Of a stretch of DNA of 64,000 nucleotides, positions 45,218-53,636 are shown piece after piece. This DNA comes from SCGC-AAA076-P13 sp905478035 (GTDB taxonomy: Bacteria > Pseudomonadota > Gammaproteobacteria > Magnimaribacterales > D2472): the NCBI GenBank assembly GCA_943846785.1, contig OX044367.1, forward strand, positions 1,116,001 through 1,180,000, read 5' to 3'. Under the pieces are notes generated by a model, which had not been told where the DNA came from, did no database searches, and saw nothing but the letters and a program-made list of their open reading frames with translations. The position numbers were made by a program, and so were the translations under genes. Each line of letters starts with the position of its first letter. Position 1 is the first letter of the stretch.

Positions 45218-46151
45218 AGTCTATTCCTGTCAATTCTTCTAAGTTGCTTGCTGAATTAAGATTCTGTATAACTTGAGTAGCAGCTCCCTTAAGCAAGTTA
45301 TCAAGAGCACAACATACTGTTAAATTTGTTCCTGAATTATCAATAGATATTCCGCCTATTAAAACCTTGTGTGTATTGGTAACCTTATTGATCATAGGCA
45401 CATCAGTCAGAACCTCAATTAACTTAGAGTTTTTATAAAAATTAACAAAGATTGCTAAAATTTCCTTTACTGTATGGCTGCTTTTAAGTTGTATGTGAGA
45501 TGTTATAAGAATTCCTCTAAAAAAATTACCAACATGGGGACTGAAAGATATATCTTTATAACAATGCTTTGATACCTCTTGTTCATGTAGGTGATTTGTA
45601 AGAGAGTACGGAATAATATTATCCTTAAGATTGACAGGATTATTTTTTTCATTTGGTGAGGCTCCAGCTCCACTGTAGCCGGATATACCTATAGAACTAA
45701 CTCTTCCAAGAATAATGTTTTTGATTGGTGCTAAAGAAAATTGTATTGCAGATGCATAACATCCAGGGTTGCTTATAAAGTTGGTAGCTTTTTTTGCTGA
45801 AAGTTCAGGAACTCTATAATCCCATGAATCATCTAATCTATTGTCAGCGCTTAAGTCAATAAATATTATATTTGGGTAATCTTTTTTAATAATCTTTATA
45901 TAGGGCCTTGATTCATCATTAGCCAATGCCATTATTACTATATCAACATCCTCTAACTTAAGATTAGATATATCAAGAAGAGAATACTTTAGATTTAAAG
46001 ATTTCTTGTAACCCACAACAACTTCATCTTCAGCAGTTTTAGAAAAAACTTTAGTGAGCATGAAAGTTGGGTGATTATTTAGTATAGAAATTATCTCCTG
46101 CCCAACAAAGCCCCTTCCTCCGATCATTGCAATACTTATATTAGTTTTCAT
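45210..46151 (-). CDS. argC: N-acetyl-gamma-glutamyl-phosphate reductase
   Basis: Reduces acetylglutamyl phosphate to the semialdehyde. About 313 residues from the ATG at 46151; an in-frame ATG 30 bases upstream only lengthens it without a known domain. IGGRGFVGQE is the NADP loop, and SNPGCYASA holds the catalytic cysteine. The start overlaps the argBA fusion by 11 bp. Confidence 0.94.
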   Translation of the reverse strand: MKTNISIAMIGGRGFVGQEIISILNNHPTFMLTKVFSKTAEDEVVVGYKKSLNLKYSLLDISNLKLEDVDIVIMALANDESRPYIKIIKKDYPNIIFIDLSADNRLDDSWDYRVPELSAKKATNFISNPGCYASAIQFSLAPIKNIILGRVSSIGISGYSGAGASPNEKNNPVNLKDNIIPYSLTNHLHEQEVSKHCYKDISFSPHVGNFFRGILITSHIQLKSSHTVKEILAIFVNFYKNSKLIEVLTDVPMINKVTNTHKVLIGGISIDNSGTNLTVCCALDNLLKGAATQVIQNLNSASNLEELTGIDYE

Positions 46152-47451
46152 AGGCAATCGTTTCAGGTTGGTTAGATGCAATTCTTATGCATTCAGTAAG
46201 CTCGTCTAAATCATGAATTCCAATCCAAAATATATTCCAATTATTAGTTTTTTGAAAACCGTCACAAACATTTTTATAAAAGTGGTTTATAGAATTATTT
46301 GATCTAGATCTCCAAAAAACCTTTTTATGGTCAATTGTCATTCTATTCCATATAGCATTACCAAGCCCCTCTCCTCTAGCTCCAGTCTTGACTGCAAATT
46401 TATCCATATATGCTACCTTTTGATGTAGGGATATCGCTATTGCAGCTCTACTGCAGCTACTTACATAGAATTCTTTATCTTGTTTTATAAAATAATTTTT
46501 ATCGAGTGTTCCTTTAAATGCTGATTCTAAGATTGAGGTAATAGTATCTATATTCACACTATCTAACTCTTTAAATTTATCTATTTGATGACCTGCCTTT
46601 ACCAAGGTTCCGAAACCAGCATCAGTAAAAAGCTCTCTATTTAAATAAAGAGGTTTGGTTATTGATACTGAACTATTACTTGGCAGATAATCAAGTAGAT
46701 GCTTGATTTCTTCAAGCTTAAGTTTCATTCCTGAGTGCAACCATCCCTCTGACATTAATCTCTTGTAATCATCTTTAATGTTTATCGTTGAAATTAAATT
46801 ATCCGACCCATCAAGAATCCCTCCAATTTCACTTAAGAAAATAATTTTATCTGGTAATATTTCTTTTGCTAAGGCTTGTGTTGCTTTATCGCCATTAATA
46901 TTTACTATTTGCTTTTCATCTGTATAGCCCATTGGCGCAATTACTGGAACGCCTCCGCTCAAAATAATATCTCTGATTTTATCTGAATTAGTTTCAATGA
47001 TAGTGCCAACGAATCCCAAATCTTTATCTTGAATAGTACACTTAAAAACGTCATTCATTAAAGGGACAGCTGACACATTCTTTTCAATTAAAGCAGATGT
47101 AATTTTTTGATTTTCAGCCTTAAATACATCAATTGCCTCGTACAAAACTTCTTTAGAGGTAATTCTTTGACCATCTTTAAATGAAAACTGTATTTTTTTA
47201 TCCTCTAATGCTCTAGAAAGCTTAGGACCTCCCCCATGAACAATAATTGGCCTTAAGCCAACTTCATTCAAAAATACCAAGGAGGAGATTAGATTATCTA
47301 AATCATTTTCTATTACCGCTCCACCAACTTTAATTACGGCAAACCTAAAATCATCAGAAGAGAATCTGTCTAAATACTTTCTTATTTCTTTCTCACTACT
47401 CATCCCGCTGAGCAGTTTGATAATAGTGTCTTTGGTGAAGTTTTGATTCAT
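46141..47451 (-). CDS. argB: Bifunctional acetylglutamate kinase / N-acetylglutamate synthase (ArgB-GNAT fusion)
   Basis: 436 residues. An acetylglutamate kinase domain (about 25-285, VIKVGGAVIENDLDNL, VHGGGPKLSRALE, INGDKATQALAKEI) is fused to a C-terminal vertebrate-type acetyltransferase (NAT/DUF619) domain (about 295-436, with CSRAAIAISLH and GARGEGLGNAIWN). The Xanthomonas type of this fusion makes and phosphorylates N-acetylglutamate with arginine feedback. It supplies the missing first step, as no separate argA is present. Confidence 0.93.
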   Translation of the reverse strand: MNQNFTKDTIIKLLSGMSSEKEIRKYLDRFSSDDFRFAVIKVGGAVIENDLDNLISSLVFLNEVGLRPIIVHGGGPKLSRALEDKKIQFSFKDGQRITSKEVLYEAIDVFKAENQKITSALIEKNVSAVPLMNDVFKCTIQDKDLGFVGTIIETNSDKIRDIILSGGVPVIAPMGYTDEKQIVNINGDKATQALAKEILPDKIIFLSEIGGILDGSDNLISTINIKDDYKRLMSEGWLHSGMKLKLEEIKHLLDYLPSNSSVSITKPLYLNRELFTDAGFGTLVKAGHQIDKFKELDSVNIDTITSILESAFKGTLDKNYFIKQDKEFYVSSCSRAAIAISLHQKVAYMDKFAVKTGARGEGLGNAIWNRMTIDHKKVFWRSRSNNSINHFYKNVCDGFQKTNNWNIFWIGIHDLDELTECIRIASNQPETIAYEN

Positions 47452-47452
47452 T

Positions 47453-48643
47453 TTACTTTTTGTTTATATCCGTCCAAGTCGCAGTGCTTTGACCAAGTAA
47501 CTTTATAAATCCAGCAGACTCTTCAACACCCCATGAAGCCGATTGAGCATATATAGCTTCTTTACTAACTAATATTTTTTTAGCTTCAACTGCTACAGCT
47601 TCTGACTTTCCTGGTGAAAGTAACATTGTTACTTTTCCATTAACAGGTGCTTCAATGTCTTGTAGAAAATTTTCAAGATTTCTTGCTAAAGGATCAAAAT
47701 AAAATCCACCATAAACTAATTCAACCCACTTTTTGCCAATTACAGGTTTAAAAAAGTTTTGTTTATCAGTAAAAATTGATTCCTCTAAAGCTCTATGTGC
47801 AGACTGAAGTATTTTTATTCCAGGGGATTCAAAGAGAAACCTTCCCTTGATACCTATAATAGTATCGCTGGCAAAAATTTCTCTTCCAATACCATACTTG
47901 CCACCTAACTTGTTTAGCGTCCTTAATAACTCTGGACCTTTAATAGCAACTCCATTTATTTTTTTTGCCTCACCCTTTGAAAATTCTATTACTATCTTTT
48001 TTAACTTAGTTGGATATTTATCTGGTGTACTACAAAGGATATAGCTTTCTTTTGATGGTTCTTTCCATTCATCTATTTCAGATCCTGAAACAGTAGCTCC
48101 CATAAGATTTTCATTGATACTATATTTTGAGTGCATAGATGAGACTTTGAATCCCTTATCTTCAAGATATTTCTGCTCATAACCTCTCACATCATTAACT
48201 TTATTTTGTATTTCTCTTATTGGGGTGATGGTTGTATATTTGCCGAATGCTTGAATTGATAAATCAAACCTAACTTGGTCATTACCCATTCCTGTACAGC
48301 CATGTGAAATATATTTAGTATTTAATTTTTTACAGAGCTTTATTGCCTCTGAGACTATAAGGTATCTATCAGAGCATAGTGCAGGATATTTATCTTGATA
48401 TAGTGAGCCGGACCATACCAACGGTTTGATAATTTGATTCCAAAGAAGATTATCAACGTTTACATTGATATGTTTTTTTGCTCCAAGCTCATTGGCTCTT
48501 TTGGTAATTTTTTCTTCTTCTTTCTTTGGTGTACCACCAGTATTTACAAATATAGTGTGAACTTCAAAACCTCTTTCGATAAGGTATGGAACACAGAAGC
48601 TAGTATCTAATCCGCCGGAGAAAGCTAATACAATTTTTTTCAT
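47453..48643 (-). CDS. argG: Argininosuccinate synthase
   Basis: Joins citrulline and aspartate with ATP. 396 residues. The PP-loop is AFSGGLDTS near 8-16, GCTGMGNDQVRFD near 115 is the citrulline/aspartate site, and EVHTIFVNTGG and SCDSRY-like ALCSDRYLIVSE elements are present. It abuts argF' (2 bp) and argBA (1 bp). In the acetylated pathway it still needs deacetylated citrulline. Confidence 0.95.
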   Translation of the reverse strand: MKKIVLAFSGGLDTSFCVPYLIERGFEVHTIFVNTGGTPKKEEEKITKRANELGAKKHINVNVDNLLWNQIIKPLVWSGSLYQDKYPALCSDRYLIVSEAIKLCKKLNTKYISHGCTGMGNDQVRFDLSIQAFGKYTTITPIREIQNKVNDVRGYEQKYLEDKGFKVSSMHSKYSINENLMGATVSGSEIDEWKEPSKESYILCSTPDKYPTKLKKIVIEFSKGEAKKINGVAIKGPELLRTLNKLGGKYGIGREIFASDTIIGIKGRFLFESPGIKILQSAHRALEESIFTDKQNFFKPVIGKKWVELVYGGFYFDPLARNLENFLQDIEAPVNGKVTMLLSPGKSEAVAVEAKKILVSKEAIYAQSASWGVEESAGFIKLLGQSTATWTDINKK

Positions 48644-48645
48644 TT

Positions 48646-49647
48646 TTATTTATCCTTTAATAAAGTTGATAATAGTGATTTTTGAACATGCATTCTATTT
48701 CCTGCTTCCTGTATTGCAACACAATAGTCAGAGTCCATTACTCCGTCTGTTGCTTTAACATTTCGCCTTAAAGGAAGGCAGTGACTGAATTTAGCATTAT
48801 TAGTCATTGCCATTTTTTCTTCACTAACAATAAAATGCTTGTACTTATCTCTTATTAACTTTTCATCTTCTGGATGCCCATAATAATTAAGCGCTCCCCA
48901 GCTTTTAGCATAAACAATATCAGCATTTTCATAACCCTCTTTAATGTCATGAGTTATAGAGAATGAGGTGCCATTTGCATTACAGTTTTCTGCTGCTTTA
49001 TCTAAGTATGAATCATGAAGTAGATAATCTTCTGTGGGGCAAAGTAATTTTACGTTCATACCAAACTTACTTGCTATTAATAAAGATGAATTTGCTACTG
49101 CTGTATTTAAAGGTTTCGGGTGGTATGTCCATGTCAATAAGTAATCTTTTCCAGAAAGATCACCTAGTTGCTCTTGCATAGTTAAAATATGAGCAAGTTC
49201 TTGGCAGGGATGAGTAATAGTCTCCATGTTAACCACCGGAACAGTTGCATACTTAGCAAAACTCTTAATAACATTATCAGATAAATCTTCTTCGAGATTT
49301 ATAAATTTAGGGAATGCTCTTATGGCTATTAAATCACAGTACTCAGAGAGCACTTTTGCAACTTCTATAATATGCTCTTCTGAATCTGCATCCATTACTT
49401 CTTTTAACTTAAACTCTATTGGCCAAGCATCTTTTCCAGGATGAAGTACTACTGCAAGCCCACCCAATTGCTGTATGCCAAGCTCAAAACTAGTCCTAGT
49501 TCTCATAGAAGGATTAAAAAACATTAATGCAATAGATTTGTTTTTTAAATTATCTTGAAACTTATTAATCTTTAATTCTTTTGCATAATCTAAAATATCT
49601 TGCAGTTCTGATTTTGACCAATCCTGTGTAGAAATAAAATTTTTCAT
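48646..49647 (-). CDS. argF': N-acetylornithine carbamoyltransferase (ArgF')
   Basis: 333 residues. FFNPSMRTRTSFELG is the carbamoyl-phosphate site; HPGKDAWPIEFKLKEVMD, ETITHPCQELAH, TWTYHPKPLNTAVANS and HCLPLRRNVKATDGVMDS match the Xanthomonas acetylornithine enzyme closely and differ from ordinary ornithine carbamoyltransferases. It produces N-acetylcitrulline, so an acetylcitrulline deacetylase (argE') must be elsewhere. First structural gene behind the predicted attenuator. Confidence 0.93.
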   Translation of the reverse strand: MKNFISTQDWSKSELQDILDYAKELKINKFQDNLKNKSIALMFFNPSMRTRTSFELGIQQLGGLAVVLHPGKDAWPIEFKLKEVMDADSEEHIIEVAKVLSEYCDLIAIRAFPKFINLEEDLSDNVIKSFAKYATVPVVNMETITHPCQELAHILTMQEQLGDLSGKDYLLTWTYHPKPLNTAVANSSLLIASKFGMNVKLLCPTEDYLLHDSYLDKAAENCNANGTSFSITHDIKEGYENADIVYAKSWGALNYYGHPEDEKLIRDKYKHFIVSEEKMAMTNNAKFSHCLPLRRNVKATDGVMDSDYCVAIQEAGNRMHVQKSLLSTLLKDK

Positions 49648-49665
49648 AATTACCTTTATTTTTAT

Positions 49666-49691
49666 AAAAAAAAACCCAGCATAAGCTGGGT
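49666..49691 (-). terminator. Intrinsic terminator in the arg operon leader
   Basis: ACCCAGC-TTAT-GCTGGGT (49674-49691) followed by nine T (49666-49674) on the minus strand. It lies 19 bp before the argF' ATG and no gene ends upstream of it on this strand other than the leader peptide, so it is regulatory rather than a gene-end terminator. Confidence 0.85.
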
Positions 49692-49740
49692 CTAATTCAC
49701 AATAGAAAAGACCCAGCTATATAGCGGGAACCCGTCTTAA
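49666..49740 (-). promoter_or_regulatory. Predicted arginine-responsive transcription attenuator
   Basis: On the minus strand four pairing segments are seen. Segment 1 is CCCGCT (49723-49728), segment 2 GCTGGGTC (49710-49717), segment 3 GACCCAGC (49685-49692), segment 4 GCTGGGT (49674-49680) plus nine T. 1:2, 2:3 and 3:4 are mutually exclusive. A ribosome stalled at the arginine codons of the leader peptide would cover segment 1 and free 2 to pair with 3, blocking the 3:4 terminator. With arginine present the ribosome reaches the stop and covers segment 2, so the terminator forms. Confidence 0.8.
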
Positions 49741-49761
49741 TCGTGTATTTGTATTTATCAT
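49717..49761 (-). CDS. Arginine operon leader peptide (14 aa)
   Basis: ATG at 49761 to TAG at 49717, coding MINTNTRLRRVPAI. Arginine codons CGA, AGA and CGG sit at positions 7, 9 and 10. CGA and CGG look rare in this genome, where AGA dominates by eye. There is no ribosome site, but the predicted transcript starts within a few bases of the ATG, so the message would be leaderless. The stop codon abuts attenuator segment 2. Confidence 0.75.
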   Translation of the reverse strand: MINTNTRLRRVPAI

Positions 49762-49769
49762 TGCAAATC

Positions 49770-49797
49770 AGTATATATGTAAATAATAGTTTGTAAA
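49770..49797 (-). promoter_or_regulatory. Sigma-70-like promoter of the arg operon
   Basis: On the minus strand TTTACA (49792-49797), a 16-base spacer, and TATACT (49770-49775). The start point would be about 49761-49763, at or next to the leader-peptide ATG. No palindromic ArgR box is seen. Confidence 0.65.
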
Positions 49798-49810
49798 CTT
49801 ATCATTAACT

Positions 49811-50962
49811 CTATTTATCAAGACTTGAAGTTAAGTGTTGATGAAAGTTAACAATTGCTTTTTCAAAAAAACCAAAGGTGAGGTATGAATTAGCAGAGGT
49901 TGTAACAGTTTCTTGAATTGCTCTAGCAGCCTCCCTATCTTCATTTTGACCTGACTCATTAACAAACTTAGCATCTTTCTCTGCATCTTCAAGAGATATT
50001 TCTTTACCATTTAATTTAGGATTATAAACAAGGTAGCTAACAATTTTAACACTTGATGGTGATAGCGGCTCCATGATTGTTAGGCTTGAGTGCTTAGATA
50101 AAATAGAAACACTTGCATTAGGAAATAAATGAAATACTGAAGTAGCAACCCCATTTAGCTTCCTTTCATTGGGTTCTATATGTCTTATTTTTTCTATTCT
50201 TTTAAAGGGAAATATGACTCGTGAATTAGGTCCAGATGTTTCTACAAGATTGATGTTGTCTAGACCAAAAGGATAAAAAGTATCTTTATGAAGAGATTTA
50301 ATATGATATCCCTCCAATAGTGTCTCAGTTAGCAACTTCCAATTAGCTTCATCAACAACCTCGCCATAACTAAACATTTTTTGCTCGGGTTCAAAAAAAT
50401 CAATTGCATTTTCTAGCATATGATCTTCTATTTTTCCCTCTTGCATGACGTATACAATTCCACCCTTTTCAATTGCGCTTATTTCTGAAAGGCCTAAATT
50501 ATCATTATCTAAATTTGGAAATGCTTCTTGGCCAGGAATATTTTTAAGCTTTCCATTCAAACCATAAGCCCAAGCATGATATGGACAAACAAAAGCTTTC
50601 TTTTTGCACCCACTTCCGTCAGCTACTTTCATTCCACGATGTTTGCATGCATTAATAAATGCTCTAACGACTCCATCTTCACCTCTAACTACTAACAGCG
50701 GTGTTCCTGATGCTCTTCTAGCTATATAACTACCATTTTCAGGTAGCCCTGCTGAAGGGCAATAAGGGATAGGAGATTTTCTTAGTAAGGCAATTTCTGC
50801 ATCAAAGCGTTCTTGTGAATAATAATTTCTAACTGGCTCTTTCCATATCGTATTACCAAGATCAGTAGTTCCATTATCAATATGATTAAAAATTCTCTCT
50901 ATTGCATCTGAATCATTTAAAAAATGATTATTCAAAGATTCCTCTTTTTTTAAAATTGACAT
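49811..50962 (-). CDS. Rieske oxygenase, ring-hydroxylating dioxygenase alpha subunit-like
   Basis: 383 residues. The N-terminal Rieske domain has CKHRGMKVADG and CPYHAWAYG ligands (Cys-x-His ... Cys-x2-His). The catalytic C-terminal domain contains the iron histidines in EGYHIKSLHKDTFYP. It needs a reductase/ferredoxin partner, which is not adjacent. Substrate unknown (aromatic, betaine-like or sterol compounds occur in this family). It lies 14 bp beyond the arg promoter on the same strand. Confidence 0.87.
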   Translation of the reverse strand: MSILKKEESLNNHFLNDSDAIERIFNHIDNGTTDLGNTIWKEPVRNYYSQERFDAEIALLRKSPIPYCPSAGLPENGSYIARRASGTPLLVVRGEDGVVRAFINACKHRGMKVADGSGCKKKAFVCPYHAWAYGLNGKLKNIPGQEAFPNLDNDNLGLSEISAIEKGGIVYVMQEGKIEDHMLENAIDFFEPEQKMFSYGEVVDEANWKLLTETLLEGYHIKSLHKDTFYPFGLDNINLVETSGPNSRVIFPFKRIEKIRHIEPNERKLNGVATSVFHLFPNASVSILSKHSSLTIMEPLSPSSVKIVSYLVYNPKLNGKEISLEDAEKDAKFVNESGQNEDREAARAIQETVTTSANSYLTFGFFEKAIVNFHQHLTSSLDK

Positions 50963-51036
50963 ATTTAATTATAGATAAGTATTCGCATAGATTATAGATC
51001 TCTTAGGCTTTGAACTAAAGAGTCAATCTACTTAGT

Positions 51037-51121
51037 TGGTAGGGATGGAGGGAGTCGAACCCCCACGCCTTTCGGCACTTGGTTCTAAGCCAAGCGTGTC
51101 TACCAGTTCCACCACATCCCC
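51037..51121 (-). tRNA. tRNA-Leu (TAG)
   Basis: 85 nt with a long class II variable arm and encoded CCA. The acceptor GGGGATG pairs with CATCCCT (one G-U at the top), discriminator A. The anticodon arm is CTTGG-CTTAGAA-CCAAG, anticodon TAG, decoding CUA. Confidence 0.94.
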
Positions 51122-51176
51122 AGATTGAAGCATTATATAGATAATTTTAATTATTTGGGAGGTTTAACTGTAGGAA

Positions 51177-51563
51177 TTAAAGATTATAATCAATCTGATT
51201 TTTTCTCTTTTTCTGCAGGTAATATAAACAAAGACCGTAAGTAGCGACAAAAAAGAAAACCATGACAGAATAAGTTGTAAATCCATCATAAATAAAGCTA
51301 AATATCTTAGAAAATAATGCACAAATTGTGATGGACAACAAAACATTACCAATTTGTACTCTTGAGGAAGAAAATATAAATCTAATAGATAAATATCCAA
51401 TTCCAATAAATATGCCAGATAAACTTCTAACCATAATTCGAGTATTCAAGTCATCAATTTCAACAGGAATTATAAAATTATTTACTTCTGGAGTAAGGAC
51501 ATTTAAAAAACCAATCAAAAGCATAATAGTTGATAAGATAAGAATTAATCCTCTAATAATCAT
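51177..51563 (-). CDS. DUF4345-like small membrane protein
   Basis: About 128 residues from the ATG at 51563 with four predicted helices. MIIRGLILILSTIMLLIGF begins the first helix and RSLSGIFIGIGYL is similar in style to the DUF4345-like protein at 40799. Its ATG overlaps the stop of the upstream 70-aa gene (ATGA), supporting this start over a longer one. Function unknown. Confidence 0.6.
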   Translation of the reverse strand: MIIRGLILILSTIMLLIGFLNVLTPEVNNFIIPVEIDDLNTRIMVRSLSGIFIGIGYLSIRFIFSSSRVQIGNVLLSITICALFSKIFSFIYDGFTTYSVMVFFFVATYGLCLYYLQKKRKNQIDYNL

Positions 51564-51772
51564 AAAACACCCAGCATATATAGAGCTAATAAAAATGAAA
51601 AAACTCCAACACCCATCCAAATATACATTTCTTTATAATTTTTGAACTTATATGAATTTATTGCAAGAAAGCAGCAGAAAATTGGAGCAACCACAAGAAC
51701 CCCATAGCCAACTAGAATTGCTAATGGAATAAAAGCAAGCAATAAAAAAACTTGTAATAAAGTCTTGTTCAT
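51560..51772 (-). CDS. Small two-helix membrane protein (70 aa)
   Basis: 70 residues with two or three hydrophobic segments (about 5-38 and 48-69) joined by YKFKNYKEMYIWMG. The ATGA overlap with the next gene indicates translational coupling. No family recognised. Confidence 0.55.
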   Translation of the reverse strand: MNKTLLQVFLLLAFIPLAILVGYGVLVVAPIFCCFLAINSYKFKNYKEMYIWMGVGVFSFLLALYMLGVL

Positions 51773-51803
51773 AAATATATAAAACTATTATTTAAAACTA
51801 TTG

Positions 51804-52454
51804 TCAATCTTGGTTTTCAAATTCTATCACTCCTTGAGAAGCAGAATAAATTTGAGTTTGAATTTCAGAAATTGTTTGATTTAGTTGAGTTTTGTAATTA
51901 TTTAAAGCTCTTACTGAATCATCCATCAAAATCATTTGCGTTTCTAGTGCTCTAAGCGCTATTTCTAGGTCCTTGATTTCTGCATTAGCCTTTAAAAGGC
52001 TTGATAAGTCTTTTGAAGTATTCACAATATCTAATTGATTGGATTCTATTTTTTTAGATACGTCTTTTAATGAGTTTTCTATATTTTCTATGGAGCCATT
52101 AATTTTATTGGTGGTTTCTGTTAATTTACTAATATTCACTTTATTTCTTTTATTACTTAAATCCCAAAGTTTTCTCACTTCTTTATCTAGAAACTGAATT
52201 GAAGCTGAGATATCAGTTAAAGAATCATTATTAATTTCATCTGCAATATTTATTTGCTCTTCAATAACAATAAGTCTTTGATGGATTGAATCTAAAGACT
52301 CTTTATTGGCTTTAGTTTCAAAATTTTGCCAAATGGCTAGAGCTAAAATGCTCATGAATACCAAAACATATAGAAATCCAACAAAAAGACCGCCTGAAGT
52401 CTTCTTTTTTAAATAAGCTGGTGATGATTTATTTGGTTTCATTGTTTGATTCAT
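51804..52454 (-). CDS. Single-pass membrane protein with coiled coil, unknown function
   Basis: 216 residues. A lysine-rich cytoplasmic N-terminus, one transmembrane helix (about 22-44), then a long heptad-rich coiled coil (about 50-205) with many Ile/Leu/Asn. The overall layout recalls HemX-like or LapB/ZipA-like scaffolds, but no family motif is recognised. It stands before the acyl-CoA dehydrogenase pair, divergent. Confidence 0.65.
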   Translation of the reverse strand: MNQTMKPNKSSPAYLKKKTSGGLFVGFLYVLVFMSILALAIWQNFETKANKESLDSIHQRLIVIEEQINIADEINNDSLTDISASIQFLDKEVRKLWDLSNKRNKVNISKLTETTNKINGSIENIENSLKDVSKKIESNQLDIVNTSKDLSSLLKANAEIKDLEIALRALETQMILMDDSVRALNNYKTQLNQTISEIQTQIYSASQGVIEFENQD

Positions 52455-52513
52455 GTATTAAATATTAAAAAAACTACTTTATAATGTATTTTACATTAAC
52501 TATTTAGATAAAT

Positions 52514-53627
52514 ATGAATTTAGATTTTTCAGATGATCAGAAATTCCTTCAAAGTGAAGCAAGAAAGTTTTTAGAAAAAGAAGGCTCGATTAACAGAAGT
52601 AGAAAAGTATTAGAAGAAAAACATAATACTGACCAAGACTTATGGAATAAGATAGTTGAATTAGGGTGGACCGGAATAAGAATTCCAGAAGAATATGATG
52701 GATTGGGTTTAGGTTATCTAGAATTGTGTGTTGTTGCAGAAGAACTTGGAAGATTTCTGGCTCCTAGTACCTTTCTCATCATCAGTCTACTTATTTACAG
52801 AAGCGATTATCAAGTATGCAAATGAGGATGTAAAAAAAGAAATCCTCCCAAAGCTTGTTTCTGGAGAAATAGTTGGGACTCTAGCAGTTACAGAAGACCT
52901 TTTTGCTCCAACTATCTCTAACATTAAAACTACTTCAGAAAATAATATTGTAAATGGTAAAAAAATTGCTGTAGCTGATGCAGAAATAGCTACCCATTCA
53001 ATAGTTGTTTCAAATTCATCTTCAGGTATATGCCTTAGACTGGTTGATCATTCTTCTGATACAGTTTCTATTGAGCATCAAGATACCATTGATGAAAGTA
53101 GAGGCCATTTCTCTATTGAATATAAAAACTCTCCAAGCATTCTTATTGGTGATGAATCTAATGGATGGGAATTTTATGAGAATCTTCTAAACCAAGCAGC
53201 GGTTTTATTTAGCTTTGAGCAAATTGGTGGATCTCAAGCCTCTCTTGATATGGCAACTAGCTACGCAAAAGAAAGATATGCATTTGGTCGTCAAATTGGT
53301 TCTTTTCAGGCTATAAAACACAAGCTTGCTGATATGTATGTTGCTATAACATTAGCTAAATCTAACACGTATTATGCTGCATGGGCTCTTTCTACAGAAT
53401 CATCAGACCTTTCTGTAGCATCTGCAACAGCTCGTGTAAGCTCTACAAAGGCTTATCAGCTGTGTTCAAAAGAAAATATACAGACTCATGGAGGAAATGG
53501 CTTTACTTGGGAGTATGATTGTCATCTTTATTACAAAAGATCAAAACTATTATCAGTAAATATTGGCTCTCTACCTAACTGGAAAGAAAAGTTAGTAAGT
53601 AGCTTAGAAAAATCAAACACATATTAG
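52514..53627 (+). pseudogene. Acyl-CoA dehydrogenase subunit, single-base frameshift
   Basis: The reading frame from ATG 52514 (DFSDDQKFLQSEARKFLEKE) runs to FLAP (52765) and then loses homology, while the frame from 52767 resumes as VPFSSSVYLFTEA through to 53627. Removing one base at about 52766 would give a normal 370-residue acyl-CoA dehydrogenase with FGRQIGSFQAIKHKLADM and QTHGGNGFTWEYDCHLY. The rest of both frames is intact, so this is a recent mutation or a sequencing/assembly error. It pairs with the next gene. Confidence 0.85.
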
Positions 53628-53636
53628 GAAATAAAA

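Noticed and set aside
49666..49761. The arg leader as a T-box, riboswitch or ordinary gene-end terminator
   Set aside because: No T-box sequence or tRNA-like specifier loop is seen, and the hairpin is followed directly by argF' with no gene ending before it on that strand except the leader ORF. Alternative pairing and Arg codons fit attenuation better.
49770..49797. ArgR operator at the arg promoter
   Set aside because: I looked for paired ARG boxes around the promoter and saw none; a single half-like TGAATTA in the leader is not enough.
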